NCBI RefSeq assembly: GCF_012726175.1
Contig: NZ_JAASAD010000002.1
Span: forward strand, 434,001 to 498,000
DNA length: 64,000 bases
Source: Micromonospora sp. HNM0581
Lineage (GTDB): Bacteria > Actinomycetota > Actinomycetes > Mycobacteriales > Micromonosporaceae
Reading direction: 5' to 3'
Shown: piece after piece, positions 23,973 to 32,843 of the stretch
How positions within the stretch are numbered: position 1 is the first letter of the stretch
How the letters are laid out: every line of letters starts with the position of its first letter
Program-made: the position numbers and the translations under genes
The notes under the pieces: model-generated
Database searches by the model: none
Told to the model about the DNA's origin: nothing
Seen by the model: only the letters and a program-made list of their open reading frames with translations

Positions 23973-26174
23973 GTGGCCGACCGGGACCGTTGGCTGCCGC
24001 TGCGGCTCACGCACGAGGCGCGGGTGATCGCTGCCGAGAAGCGCGTGTCGCAGGCGGCCCGTGCCGCCTTGCGGGCCTGGCTACGGTCGGCCCGGACGGT
24101 GACCCTGCCAACGGTCACCGCGGCGGCGCTGCCGCCCGACCCGAACGCGCTCGCCGGGGCAGGGCAGGCGTGGTTCGAGGCAATGACCGTCCACTTGGTG
24201 CCCGCCGTCGACGAGACGTTCCTCGAGGGCGTCGCGGACGCGAGCGGCGATGTAGACGTGCTGCGGGTCGAGCAGCTGAAGGACGAGTACCTGACGCAGT
24301 TGCCGAACCGGCTCAAGGGTGTGCCGGACAGCGCGTGGACCCAAGTCACCGCAGCGGTCACCGAGCTGACCAGCGAGGGCGCGAGCATCCCGCGAATCCG
24401 GGACGCCATCGAGCTGATCCTCGGGGACCTGGCGTGGGAGGACCGGGCCGTGACGATCGCCCGGACGGAGACGATCGGCGCATACAACGCGGGCACCCTG
24501 ACCGCCTGGTTGACGTCCGCGCAGGCGTTGGACGAGAAGGTGGACAAGGTGTGGGTGGCCACCCACGACTACCGCACAAGGCACGACCACCGGGACGCAG
24601 ACGGGCAGCGCGTCGCCCTGGACGGCGTGTTCATGGTCGGCGGGGTGCCGCTGCGTTTCCCGGGCGACCCGGCAGCGTCGCCCGGCCAGGTCGTGAACTG
24701 CCGCTGCACGATGATCGAGGTGCCGGCCGACGAGCCGCTGCCTGCGATCCCGAAGCACCCGTGGCCCCGGCGGGCTACCGGGTTGGACATTACGGTGACG
24801 GCGGCGGCAGCCGCGAAGGGTGGCGAAGCAATGGCGAGGTGGAAGGGAACGCTGGCGCCGCTGGGCGTCGTGTCGGGCGACCGGCGGATCTTCGCGAAGG
24901 GCGGCGAGTGGTCGTTCCGCGACCTGCCGCTGCCGCTGAGGTGGGCGCGGGAAGACGCGCCCGGGCACGAGGGCGCGGTGACGATCGGCCGGATCACGGC
25001 CGGCGAGGTGCAGGCGACGCAGCTGGCCGGCGAGGGCGACTTCATCGACGCCGTGCCGGAACTGGCCGAGGCCCTGGAGCTGTGGCGGGCCGGCGTGCTG
25101 TTCCCGAGCGTGGACCTGGACGACTTCGAGTTTGTGTACACCGACGGCGACGGCATGCCCATCGCGGACATGAGCGACGAGGAGTGGGAAGCGTTCATCG
25201 AGTCCGGCGAGGAGCCGTACATCACGGTGACGAAGGGCCGGGTCATGGCGGTGACCATGCTTGGCACGCAGGCGTTTATGGAGGCACGCCTGGACCTGGT
25301 CGACGACGAGCCTGCCGGCGACGTCGACGAGGAGACGCCCTCGGACGAAGCTGAGGACGAGGAAGCCGCCGTCACCGCGGGCGGCACGCCGGAGCAGGTC
25401 GCGCCGCTGTACCCGCCTCGGGCATGGTTCGACGACCCGGGCCTGTCCGAGCTGACGCCCATCCAGGTGACCGCAGACGGGCGGGTGTTCGGGCACCTCG
25501 CGGACAACGACTGCCACCTGTCGTTCCTGACCGGCGGGCAGTGCGTCCTGCCGCCAGCGGAGGGCGGGTTCGACTGGTTCCACCGACCGGAGATCCAGAC
25601 CGCCGAAGGAGAACTGGTCGCGGTCGGGCACATCACGGCGGCGACCGGGCATGCCGACCTGGCCGCCAGCGCGGCCAGCGCGGTGGCGCACTACGACGAC
25701 ACCGGCACGCAGGTAGCGGTGATCCGGGCCGGCCGCGACGCGCACGGCACCTGGGTCGCCGGATCGCTGGTGCCGGAAGCTACCGAGGAGCAGGTGCAGA
25801 TGCTGCGCCGCTCGCCGCTGTCCGGGGACTGGCGGTGGATCGGCGGCGCCCGGCAGCTAGTCGCCGCGCTGTGTGTCAACGTCGGCGGGTTCCCCGTCGT
25901 GCGGGGGCGGTCCTCGGGCGGGCGGGCGTACGCGATGGTCGCCTCCGGCTGGGCCGGCTGGAAGGCGACTGGCCCGATCGCCGGCCGGCGCGAAGGGGCC
26001 GCGCTGTCCCCGGCCGTCCTGGACGCGGCGGTGCGGCGGGCGGTCGCGGCCGGGTTCGCCGCCGAGCGGCAGCGGCTCGCGAACGCGGCGGTCGCCGACC
26101 GGATCGCCGCGACGATCGGCCGGGATCGCCGGACGCTCGTGGCGGCGCTGGCCGCCGAAGTGCACGGCAAGTAG
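23973..26174 (+). CDS. MuF-like head morphogenesis domain fused to capsid maturation protease-like domain
   Basis: The product is about 733 residues. Residues up to about 250 match the phage Mu gpF-like domain: IARTETIGAYNAGTL, then DYRTRHDHRDADGQ and VNCRCTMIEVPADEP. The rest resembles actinophage MuF/protease fusions (GGEWSFRDLPLPLRW, CHLSFLTGGQCVLPPAEGG and VAVGHITAATGHADLA), thought to mature the capsid. An acidic linker (DDEPAGDVDEETPSDEAEDE) separates the parts. GTG 23973 follows GGAGGAG; GTG 23967 is also possible. The capsid gene that should follow closely is 19 kb away. Confidence 0.8.
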   Translation: MADRDRWLPLRLTHEARVIAAEKRVSQAARAALRAWLRSARTVTLPTVTAAALPPDPNALAGAGQAWFEAMTVHLVPAVDETFLEGVADASGDVDVLRVEQLKDEYLTQLPNRLKGVPDSAWTQVTAAVTELTSEGASIPRIRDAIELILGDLAWEDRAVTIARTETIGAYNAGTLTAWLTSAQALDEKVDKVWVATHDYRTRHDHRDADGQRVALDGVFMVGGVPLRFPGDPAASPGQVVNCRCTMIEVPADEPLPAIPKHPWPRRATGLDITVTAAAAAKGGEAMARWKGTLAPLGVVSGDRRIFAKGGEWSFRDLPLPLRWAREDAPGHEGAVTIGRITAGEVQATQLAGEGDFIDAVPELAEALELWRAGVLFPSVDLDDFEFVYTDGDGMPIADMSDEEWEAFIESGEEPYITVTKGRVMAVTMLGTQAFMEARLDLVDDEPAGDVDEETPSDEAEDEEAAVTAGGTPEQVAPLYPPRAWFDDPGLSELTPIQVTADGRVFGHLADNDCHLSFLTGGQCVLPPAEGGFDWFHRPEIQTAEGELVAVGHITAATGHADLAASAASAVAHYDDTGTQVAVIRAGRDAHGTWVAGSLVPEATEEQVQMLRRSPLSGDWRWIGGARQLVAALCVNVGGFPVVRGRSSGGRAYAMVASGWAGWKATGPIAGRREGAALSPAVLDAAVRRAVAAGFAAERQRLANAAVADRIAATIGRDRRTLVAALAAEVHGK

Positions 26175-26186
26175 GGGAGGAAGCTG

Positions 26187-26342
26187 GTGGGCTGCAATTG
26201 TGGCAGTAAGGCACGACGCGCCGTGTGGGTGCTGTCCTACGAGGACGGCCGTGCCGGTGGCGAGTACGACTCGAAGACAGCGGCGGAGGTCGCCGACGTC
26301 CAGAAGGGCGGCGGGGGCGCGATCCGTCAGGTGCGGAGGTAG
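26187..26342 (+). CDS. 51-residue phage protein with N-terminal CxC motif
   Basis: A short gene begins at GTG 26187, eight bases after GGGGAGG. The product starts VGCNCGSKARRAVWVLSYED and ends basic (GAIRQVRR). Tiny proteins opening with MGCxCG next to head genes are common in actinophages. It is the last phage gene before the 19-kb cargo block. Confidence 0.65.
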   Translation: MGCNCGSKARRAVWVLSYEDGRAGGEYDSKTAAEVADVQKGGGGAIRQVRR

Positions 26343-26529
26343 CCAGAGAGCCTGCGAACCTTGTTCCGCAACCGTTCCTGCCACGCGGATGGCTTCGTGG
26401 GTATGTCCGTGCTCGTGTCGGAGGTGATCCAGGAAGCGCCGTTGCCGTCTGCGGGCAGTGATTGTCCCGGGCCTTCGTGTGTCGGTCACCCTGTCGGATC
26501 CCTTGTGTTCCTGCGGTTCGCGCTGTTCG

Positions 26530-27480
26530 TTATGGCTCTGCGGGGTCGCCTGGGGTGGTGGTCAGCTTGCGGGGGTTGAGGTCGACGGTCACGGGTAGGT
26601 GGTCGCTGGTGGCGCGGGTGACGGGGGTGTCGATGACCGTGAGGGATCTGACTGCGGGAAGGACGGGTCTGGTGGCGTGGATGGTGTCGATGCGGCGGGC
26701 GATGCCTCGGGTGCTGTAGGGGCAGGTGGGCCAGTGCCCGGTGGTGGCTTTCCACGGGCTGCGGGAGGCGGCGGCGACGTCGTGGAGTCCGCCGGCTTCC
26801 CAGACCTGTGCGGGTCGGCGGTCGGCGCGGTGGCGTTGGCTGGGGTGCGTGGGTTCGTGGCATTGGTGGACGAGGTCGGGCCACCAGGGCCGGCCGGTGT
26901 AGGGGTCGGGGTCGTAGTCGGCGCCGTTGGTGCGGGCGGCGCCGATGGAGTTGAAGTCGGAACCGATCAGGGCCAGGTCGTGGGGGCGGGTGACGGCGGC
27001 GAGGACAGCTTCGGCCTGGTCGATGCGGCGGTGCCGGCCGTACGCGGGGGCGTGGTAGGAGGCGAACGTGATCGGGCGGCCGTCGATGTGGAAGGCGAGT
27101 CGGACCATGGAGCCGTAGCCGATGCCGCGCCATCCGCCGTCGTGGTGGACGGCCGGGCTGTAGGTGCGGAACGTGTGCGGTAGTGGGGTGAGGCTGGGCC
27201 GCCAGAGCAGCGCGGTGTGCACGGTGTTGTCGCCCACGGCCACGGCGTGGACCGTGCGGGCGCTTCCGTTGGTGGGGACGGTGCAGGTGAGGCCGGCGCG
27301 CTCGGCCAACTCGGCGGCGAGGCGGGCGGCGCTGGCGGGTGGGCTTTTGAGTTCCTGGACGGCGATGACGTCTGGTTCGAGGCTGCGGATGATGTCGATG
27401 ACCCGTCGTTGCCGGTTGGCTTCGTGGATGCTGTTGGGGCTGAGGGTCAGGTCGAGCATGTTGTAGGTGACGAAACGCAT
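26530..27480 (-). CDS. Endonuclease/exonuclease/phosphatase-family protein
   Basis: The 316-residue protein has the EEP fold: N-terminal FVTYNMLDLTLSPNSI, the metal-binding Glu in PDVIAVQELKS, FASYHAPAYGRHRR, GSDFNSIG (DxN) and the closing SDHLPVTVDL. It therefore probably cleaves phosphodiester or phosphomonoester bonds. No signal peptide, so cytoplasmic. Similar proteins are common in actinomycete chromosomes. It opens the host-like cargo, on the strand opposite to the phage genes, with the lipoprotein gene 55 bp upstream of its start. The physiological substrate is not apparent. Confidence 0.8.
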   Translation of the reverse strand: MRFVTYNMLDLTLSPNSIHEANRQRRVIDIIRSLEPDVIAVQELKSPPASAARLAAELAERAGLTCTVPTNGSARTVHAVAVGDNTVHTALLWRPSLTPLPHTFRTYSPAVHHDGGWRGIGYGSMVRLAFHIDGRPITFASYHAPAYGRHRRIDQAEAVLAAVTRPHDLALIGSDFNSIGAARTNGADYDPDPYTGRPWWPDLVHQCHEPTHPSQRHRADRRPAQVWEAGGLHDVAAASRSPWKATTGHWPTCPYSTRGIARRIDTIHATRPVLPAVRSLTVIDTPVTRATSDHLPVTVDLNPRKLTTTPGDPAEP

Positions 27481-27534
27481 TCGGGCGACCTCGTGGGTGT
27501 CAGTGATCGGTGTACCGATGGCTCGCGGCAGTCG

Positions 27535-28470
27535 TCAGCACGTCGTCGACGGTGGCGGGCCAGGGAGTCGTGGCGACGGCATCCACCGGAGGGGGGTCGG
27601 GGCGGGCTCGGGCGGTACGCCATCGGCGTCGGTGTGATCCCGCTGAAGGATGAGGACGGACGAGAACAGGCCCGGACGAGGTCCGGCGACGCGTTCCTGC
27701 GCGGCAAGCAGCTCGCCCGTGGCCGGGTCGATGACCAGCGTGGTGATCGAACCGTCGGCGACCACCCGGAAGCCGAGTCCAATCCGCCCGGCGAGGTCGG
27801 GGGTCTGCCCGCCATATTCGATGCCGGGCACTGCCGCCAGGACGTGCAGGGCCGTCGACCGCTCGTTATGGTCGAGGTATTGGCTGGTGGTCAGATTGAC
27901 GACGCCCCAGGTGAGCAGCCGAGGGTAGGCGGATTCGGCGGCCAACTCGGGCGGTCCCAGAAGGTCCGCCAGGGCGGCCGGGTCGGCGGGCAACGGTTTG
28001 GGTAGGTACGGGTGCAGGTCGCCCTGGTAGCGGGTCGTGGTGGGCGCGGCCTGCGCGAACAGGGTCCGGTCTTTGGGGCTGGGTTGGTGGTCGATGCTCC
28101 GCACGTCGGGTGCGCGGCGAAAGACTTCGCGGCCGGAGCCGTCCGGATGCCGCCAGCGTCGCAGATCCTCGCGGCGGATCGCGCCGCTGGTGCGGGTCCA
28201 CCTTTGAAGGTGCAGGTATTCATAGGAAAGGTCGGTGGTGCCATCGGCAGGGACCATGCCGATGGCGGTGGCGATGGTGGTGAGGCGTTGCTGTGGGGTG
28301 GGGCCGGGCGCGGTCGCCGCCGTGGTGGTCGTGGCGGCGGGCGGTTTCCCGCCGGGCGCCGATGAGTGCGGTGCGTTCGCGGGAATGGCGGGCACGGCTT
28401 GGCAACCGGTAAGTAGAACGCTGCCGAGAGCGGCGGTCACGCGGCGAGCCGGTGCGGTCAAGCGGAGCAT
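27535..28470 (-). CDS. Secreted lipoprotein, unknown function
   Basis: The 311-residue product starts with a lipoprotein signal (MLRLTAPARRVTAALGSVLL, lipobox LLTGC) followed by a Pro/Ala/Thr-rich spacer. The body resembles actinomycete CU044_5270-type proteins (SYEYLHLQRWTRTSGAIRRE; later IGLGFRVVADGSITTLVIDP, TGELLAAQERV), which in hosts usually accompany ECF sigma factors; none is present here. ATG 28470 is chosen for the signal peptide and the AGGAAG upstream. Confidence 0.7.
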   Translation of the reverse strand: MLRLTAPARRVTAALGSVLLTGCQAVPAIPANAPHSSAPGGKPPAATTTTAATAPGPTPQQRLTTIATAIGMVPADGTTDLSYEYLHLQRWTRTSGAIRREDLRRWRHPDGSGREVFRRAPDVRSIDHQPSPKDRTLFAQAAPTTTRYQGDLHPYLPKPLPADPAALADLLGPPELAAESAYPRLLTWGVVNLTTSQYLDHNERSTALHVLAAVPGIEYGGQTPDLAGRIGLGFRVVADGSITTLVIDPATGELLAAQERVAGPRPGLFSSVLILQRDHTDADGVPPEPAPTPLRWMPSPRLPGPPPSTTC

Positions 28471-28829
28471 GGGTGTGGGGCTTCCTAGCTGTGGTTGGTG
28501 TGGCCCGAGGGCTGCCGCGCCGTTGAGGCAGCCCGCCGGGACCGGGTGTCGAGGTAGCGGCTGAGTCAGCCGACGTCGTGAACGGAACTGATCGGCCGGC
28601 GAACGTAGGGGCAAAGAGGTGAGCCGTGACGAGGCGCAGCGGTGTGCCTGCGTGGTAGCCGTGCCTGGTCAGGTAGTTCCGGACCGTTGTGGTGGCGACG
28701 GCATCGGTGAACAGCGCGGCAATGGTGGCCAAGTCGCAGCCTGCGCGGGCCGGATGGGTGGCCTGGTCACGGCGGGGGCGGTCACAGTTGCCCCGGCGTG
28801 GCACGGTGTGTCCGCTAGGTGGAAGCTGG
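28471..28829. other. 359-bp gap with a possible gene remnant
   Basis: No intact gene. On the minus strand the segment around 28600-28750 encodes a protein-like stretch (LATIAALFTDAVATTTVRNY, then LTRHGYHAGTPLRLVTAHL) that looks like part of a helix-turn-helix protein but lacks a credible start and runs into low-complexity sequence. It may be the decayed end of a regulator. Upstream of the lipoprotein start I see only its ribosome binding site. Confidence 0.35.
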
Positions 28830-29471
28830 TCACCGACTCCGCACCGGGAACAGGGTCCGGCCGCTGCTGGTGGGGGCGCCGCGCCACATCCGCCAGATGA
28901 TCGGCCCGCCGGTGGGTAGCACGATGGTCGGGCCGGCGGTGTAGCCGAGGCGGAGGTAAAGCCGGCGGTTGCGCATGTTGGTGGCTTCCAGGTACGCCGG
29001 CAGGCCGAGATCGTCGAGACGGCGGTGATAGTCGGCGAGTAACGCGGCACCGATGCCGCGGTTCTGCTGTGCCGGCTCGACGGCGAGGTAGGCGAGGTAG
29101 TGGTGCGGGTCGTCGGGGTGGAAGGCGTCGAGCATCTCCTCCAGCAGCACGAACTTCGGCGCATACGCCCCCGCGATGCGTTCCAGTGCCTCCAGCCGCG
29201 CCCGGGTGTCAGTGGGAGTGGGTTCGAGACGGGGGTACCAGATGGCCACGGCCGTCAGGTCGGAGGTGGTGTAGACCTGCCCGTGCTCCAGCCCCTGGTG
29301 CAAGGCGTCGGTGAAGTAGCGGTAGTAGACGGTGCGGCGTTCGGTCGGGTCGGGGATGAGCCAGTCGGCGACGGATCCTTCGTGGAACGCCTCGGCGAGG
29401 ATGGCGATCAGTGGTCCGGCGTCAGCTTCGGTGGCTTGGCGGATGAGCAGGTTCTTGTTGGTGACGGCCAC
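28830..29471 (-). CDS. GNAT-family N-acetyltransferase
   Basis: The 213-residue acetyltransferase opens with LLIRQATEADAGPLIAILAE and carries acetyl-CoA binding motif A, LAYLAVEPAQQNRGIGAALL, and motif B around MRNRRLYLRLGY. Complete and normal length. It is 13 bp downstream of the permease gene on the same strand, so the two are probably co-transcribed. The acceptor substrate is unknown; an amine imported or exported by the permease is a natural guess. Confidence 0.85.
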   Translation of the reverse strand: MAVTNKNLLIRQATEADAGPLIAILAEAFHEGSVADWLIPDPTERRTVYYRYFTDALHQGLEHGQVYTTSDLTAVAIWYPRLEPTPTDTRARLEALERIAGAYAPKFVLLEEMLDAFHPDDPHHYLAYLAVEPAQQNRGIGAALLADYHRRLDDLGLPAYLEATNMRNRRLYLRLGYTAGPTIVLPTGGPIIWRMWRGAPTSSGRTLFPVRSR

Positions 29472-29484
29472 GGCTTCTCCTTGG

Positions 29485-30978
29485 TCAGGCGGGTTGGCGG
29501 GCCAGGTCGGGGGCGCGCAGGGGTCCGGTGTCGCTGTCCGCGCCCAAGCCGATCGCCGCGTACACGTCGGGATTGGTGGTGCGCAGGATCAGCGCCCACG
29601 CGATGCCGAGCAGTGCGGCGGCGGCGTAGGCGGCGGGGAACGCCCAGCGCAGCGGCGAGTCCGGGGCCACGCCGAGCAGCGTGTCGAACTCCCGCAGGGT
29701 GACAGTGAGGATCCCGCCGAGGGCGAGCGTGGCGATTCCCGGTGCCATCACCGACCGCCACGGTCCTTCGCCGTGGGTGGTGCGGGTGAAGAAGCCGATG
29801 ACGGCGGCGGACGTGGCGGTCATCAGGGTCAGCACGCCGAGGCCGCCGGTGACGGTGATCCAGAAGAACAGGTGCACGATCGGGTCCGCCCCCGCGAGGG
29901 CGTAGCCGACCAGCACGGCCAAGGCGAGCCCACTCTGCACGAGCGAGCCGACCTTGGGTGCGCCGGTGCGGCGGCTGGTGCGACCGAACACGCCCGGGAG
30001 AACTCGTTCGCGGCCGAGGGCGAACAGGTACCGGGCCACGGTGTGATGGAAGGACAGCAGGGCGGCGAACAGCGACGTGATGAACAGGACCCGGGCGACG
30101 GTGATGACGCTTTCGGCCAGGTAGGGCGACACCAGGTTGAAGATCAGGTCGGTGCCGTCAGTGCGAGCCGCCTCCACGATGCGGTCGGGGCCGGTGGCCA
30201 CGGACATCGCCCACGCGGACAGCCCGTACAGCAGGCCGGTCACGGCCACGGCGATGTAGGTCGCGCGGGCGATCGTACGGCGCGGATCCTTCGTCTCCTC
30301 CGAAAACACCACCGTGCCCTCGAAGCCCACGAAACCGGTGATCGCGGTAACCAGGGCGGCACCGATGCCGGCGGCGACCACGTGGTAGGGGGCGAGGGTG
30401 CCGAAGCTGACGGTCCCGTCGGCGGGATGGGTGACCATGATGGCGTCGAAGGTCAACGCGACGACGATTTCGGCGACGAGGACGACGGCGAGGACACGGC
30501 CGTTGAGGTCGATCCGCGCGACGCCGAGCACCGCGACGACCGCCCACACCACGAGGGCGCAGCTCCACCAGGTCAGGTTGACGCCGTACCGATCGTTGAG
30601 GAACTGCGCGGTGACCGCGCCAGCTCCGCCGTACAACCCGATCTGCATCGCGTTGTAAGCGAGCAGCGCGACCATCGCCGCGCCGACACCCGCTGGGCGG
30701 CCGAGACCGCGGGTGACGTAGGTGTAGAAGGCGCCCGCGTTGACGATCCGACGGGACATGGCCACATAGCCGACCGCGAACAACGCCAACACGGCCGCCA
30801 CTAGAAGGTAGGCCACGGGGATGCCGGTGACGCCGGTGACCGCGTACCCGGTGGTCGCACCGCCCGCGATCACGGTGAGGGGTGCGGCGGCGGCGATGAC
30901 GAAGAACACCACCGACGGGATACCGAGCCGCCCCCGCGCGAGGACGGCGGACACGGTGTCGGGTTTCGAGTGCAACAT
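29485..30978 (-). CDS. APC-family amino acid/amine permease
   Basis: The 497-residue membrane protein has about twelve hydrophobic helices. The first carries the APC signature (VFFVIAAAAPLTVIAGGATT), and helices 6-8 show ITGFVGFEGTVVFSEETKDP and LLSFHHTVARYLFALGRERV, typical of amino acid/polyamine/organocation transporters. ATG 30978 is chosen because the upstream frame is low-complexity and GAGAGA precedes it. Substrate cannot be deduced. It pairs with the GNAT gene downstream. Confidence 0.88.
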   Translation of the reverse strand: MLHSKPDTVSAVLARGRLGIPSVVFFVIAAAAPLTVIAGGATTGYAVTGVTGIPVAYLLVAAVLALFAVGYVAMSRRIVNAGAFYTYVTRGLGRPAGVGAAMVALLAYNAMQIGLYGGAGAVTAQFLNDRYGVNLTWWSCALVVWAVVAVLGVARIDLNGRVLAVVLVAEIVVALTFDAIMVTHPADGTVSFGTLAPYHVVAAGIGAALVTAITGFVGFEGTVVFSEETKDPRRTIARATYIAVAVTGLLYGLSAWAMSVATGPDRIVEAARTDGTDLIFNLVSPYLAESVITVARVLFITSLFAALLSFHHTVARYLFALGRERVLPGVFGRTSRRTGAPKVGSLVQSGLALAVLVGYALAGADPIVHLFFWITVTGGLGVLTLMTATSAAVIGFFTRTTHGEGPWRSVMAPGIATLALGGILTVTLREFDTLLGVAPDSPLRWAFPAAYAAAALLGIAWALILRTTNPDVYAAIGLGADSDTGPLRAPDLARQPA

Positions 30979-31022
30979 CAGTTCTCTCTCAGGCAAGAGG
31001 GATGGGATAGGGATGGCCGCAC

Positions 31023-31772
31023 TCAGGAGGTGCGGTGGCTCAGCACGGCGTTGCCGACGACGGCACCGAGATCGGCGAGGAGATTGCGTAGCGGGGGCGG
31101 GGCCTGGTCGACCTGGTGGCGTAGGAACGCGCGGACCGCGAGGGGTGTGCCGTCGAGCAGGATCGGGTCGAGCTGGGTGTGCAGCGCCAGGCCCGCGAGG
31201 GCTACGTCGAAGGCGTTGAGCGGCTGGTAGTTGCGCAGTTGGTAGGACAGCCGTGCCCACGACCAGGCGGCGGTGTTCACGTCGGTGGGGACGTAGATGC
31301 GCTTGCGCCGCAGCCGACCGACCTGCTGCTGTTGGAGGAGTCCGAGTTGCCACATGCGGGTGGCTACTTGGTCGTAGGCGGTGGTGGCGAGGAACGCCAA
31401 CCACGTCCGGGTTGCCGCGTGACGTGGCTCGGCCACCAAGCGGTCGAGGACGAGATGTTGCAGCCAGTCCTTCGGCGGGACCGTGTTGATAACCCGCACA
31501 TGGCGGCCCTCAAAGGTGACCCGACCCTCCCGGTACAGCTCGCCCAACAGCGCAGCGGCCAGGCCATGCGCCGTCGCCGAGTCGAAGAGACGTGAACGGC
31601 CGGTCTGGTCGTCGTGGGCCAGGTAAAAAAACTCGTCGGCAAGACGAACGCTGGTCTGCGCGGCGGCGCTGCCGACAGCCCGTACCGGCCGGGCCGGCTC
31701 CACTGGTGTCGGATGCTCGTACAGGTGGGGTGGTGCGTGGTCGTTGGATGCGCCGGAGGGTGGGGTGTTCAC
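31023..31772 (-). CDS. GPP34 (GOLPH3/Vps74-like) family protein
   Basis: The 249-residue product contains SVRLADEFFYLAHDDQTGRS and GLAAALLGELYREGRVTFEG, the hallmark start of the GPP34 family, and later AFLATTAYDQVATRMWQLGLL. Eukaryotic members bind phosphatidylinositol-4-phosphate at the Golgi; actinobacterial members are peripheral proteins of unknown role. Its start overlaps the stop of the small upstream gene (ATGA), so at least three genes form an operon (32274 to 31023). Nothing links it to the phage. Confidence 0.8.
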   Translation of the reverse strand: MNTPPSGASNDHAPPHLYEHPTPVEPARPVRAVGSAAAQTSVRLADEFFYLAHDDQTGRSRLFDSATAHGLAAALLGELYREGRVTFEGRHVRVINTVPPKDWLQHLVLDRLVAEPRHAATRTWLAFLATTAYDQVATRMWQLGLLQQQQVGRLRRKRIYVPTDVNTAAWSWARLSYQLRNYQPLNAFDVALAGLALHTQLDPILLDGTPLAVRAFLRHQVDQAPPPLRNLLADLGAVVGNAVLSHRTS

Positions 31773-32002
31773 CGCGGCTGACCTTCCTCGGTCGATTCGT
31801 CAGAGGGGATGGGAAGCCCGAGCTGCCGGAGGAGCTTCCGGCCGCCGGGGTGGCGGGCCAGTTCCTCGATCGCCCAGGCGTGTTGCCGGCATCCACCCGT
31901 CTGGCAGTGGAAGCAGGTGCCGCCGTCGCGGTGCTGGAGCGTGGTGTTGCGCGCCGCCTCGAAGCGGTCGACGGGGTGGTCGCCGTCGTCGGTGCTGGTC
32001 AT
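31769..32002 (-). CDS. Small protein with Cys/His cluster
   Basis: The 77-residue product MTSTDDGDHPVDRFEAARNT carries CFHCQTGGCRQHAW, a possible zinc knuckle, then a helix (AIEELARHPGGRKLLRQLGL). ATG 32002 overlaps the upstream stop and its own stop overlaps the GPP34 start. Function unknown. The tight coupling suggests it works with the GPP34 protein. Confidence 0.6.
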   Translation of the reverse strand: MTSTDDGDHPVDRFEAARNTTLQHRDGGTCFHCQTGGCRQHAWAIEELARHPGGRKLLRQLGLPIPSDESTEEGQPR

Positions 32003-32274
32003 GAAGCGGGTAGCCGGCGGTGGAGCGCGGCCACGCAGACCCGTACCTCCATGCACGGCGGGTGCCGATCCACATGCGGGTAGTCGCACTCAGGCCGGTG
32101 ACCGAGGACCCAAACCCACTCGTCGCTGCGGTTCGGGAGATCGCGAACGCCAGCGACGGTGACAGCTACCGCGGTACCGGGGGTGAGGTCACGGCCGTAG
32201 GACCAATCGTTGGCATCGAGCCGCAGCAGCGTGCCGGCGGCGACCTCGGGGAGGGGCTGAGGACTCCGGATCAT
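31999..32274 (-). CDS. Small conserved protein upstream of GPP34
   Basis: The 91-residue protein MIRSPQPLPEVAAGTLLRLD has a beta-rich body (NDWSYGRDLTPGTAVAVTVA) and HRPECDYPHVDRHPPCMEVR near the end. ATG 32274 has GGAAGGA upstream. First gene of the 31.0-32.3 kb operon. No family recognised. Confidence 0.6.
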   Translation of the reverse strand: MIRSPQPLPEVAAGTLLRLDANDWSYGRDLTPGTAVAVTVAGVRDLPNRSDEWVWVLGHRPECDYPHVDRHPPCMEVRVCVAALHRRLPAS

Positions 32275-32843
32275 GGCCGCGTCCTTCCCCGCCCAGAGCG
32301 CTGCCCCGGGCCGCTGCTCAGCGTCGGCTGTCCTGCGCTCGTCCGACGGGCTTGGCAATGCCTGGCCGGATCAGTTGCCACGGCGGTGCCGTCGCCGCGG
32401 CCGTTGAGCGTCGGTTCGCCACAGCCGCCATACCGCGCCGCTCTTCCGCAGCCGAGGCCGAAAGCATTGAACGACTCCTCACCACGGGGGACGAACCACT
32501 TGACGCGCACTGCCTTCACCTTCCTGAGTGGTTTGAGGTGCGCGGCCGGGCCCTCCCCGGCACCGCCCGCGCACCTGACCGATGGGACGCAGTCGCCGTC
32601 GCCGAATGGGTCGGCGGGCACTGCACCCGGCTCGCTCGTGGCCTCCGACCAGTCCCTGGCCTATCGAGGGGGTCGGGGCCAATGCGGAAGCGGTTTGACC
32701 ATGGCAAACGGTGCCGGTGGCATGGAACCCGCGCGGCAGGTCAGGCCGCCCGGATTAGCTTGGGCTACGGCGGACGACTAGCGCGACTAGTCGCCTTGAC
32801 TGGTGCATCGGCGACTGGGGTGGCGGGACGATGACTGCCGGTT
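32275..32843. other. 569-bp intergenic region between divergent operons
   Basis: This should hold promoters for the minus-strand operon (start 32274) and for the regulator (start 32844). A plus-strand frame with a natural-looking stretch (CLHLPEWFEVRGRALPG, then RWDAVAVAEWVGG) is present, but it has no start signal and ends in biased sequence, so I read it as a remnant or chance. A palindrome is listed separately at 32775-32793. Confidence 0.4.
32775..32793. promoter_or_regulatory. Candidate operator upstream of the XRE-TPR regulator
   Basis: CGACTAG-CGCGA-CTAGTCG is a perfect 7-bp inverted repeat directly before TTGACT (32796-32801), a -35-like hexamer, about 50 bp upstream of the regulator start. 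A site where the regulator controls its own gene would look like this. No good -10 is visible at the right distance. Confidence 0.4.

Noticed and set aside
30979..31404. 142-residue N-terminal extension of the APC permease frame
   Set aside because: Low-complexity His/Pro/Arg sequence that overlaps the GPP34 gene on the same strand; the transporter fold starts right after ATG 30978.
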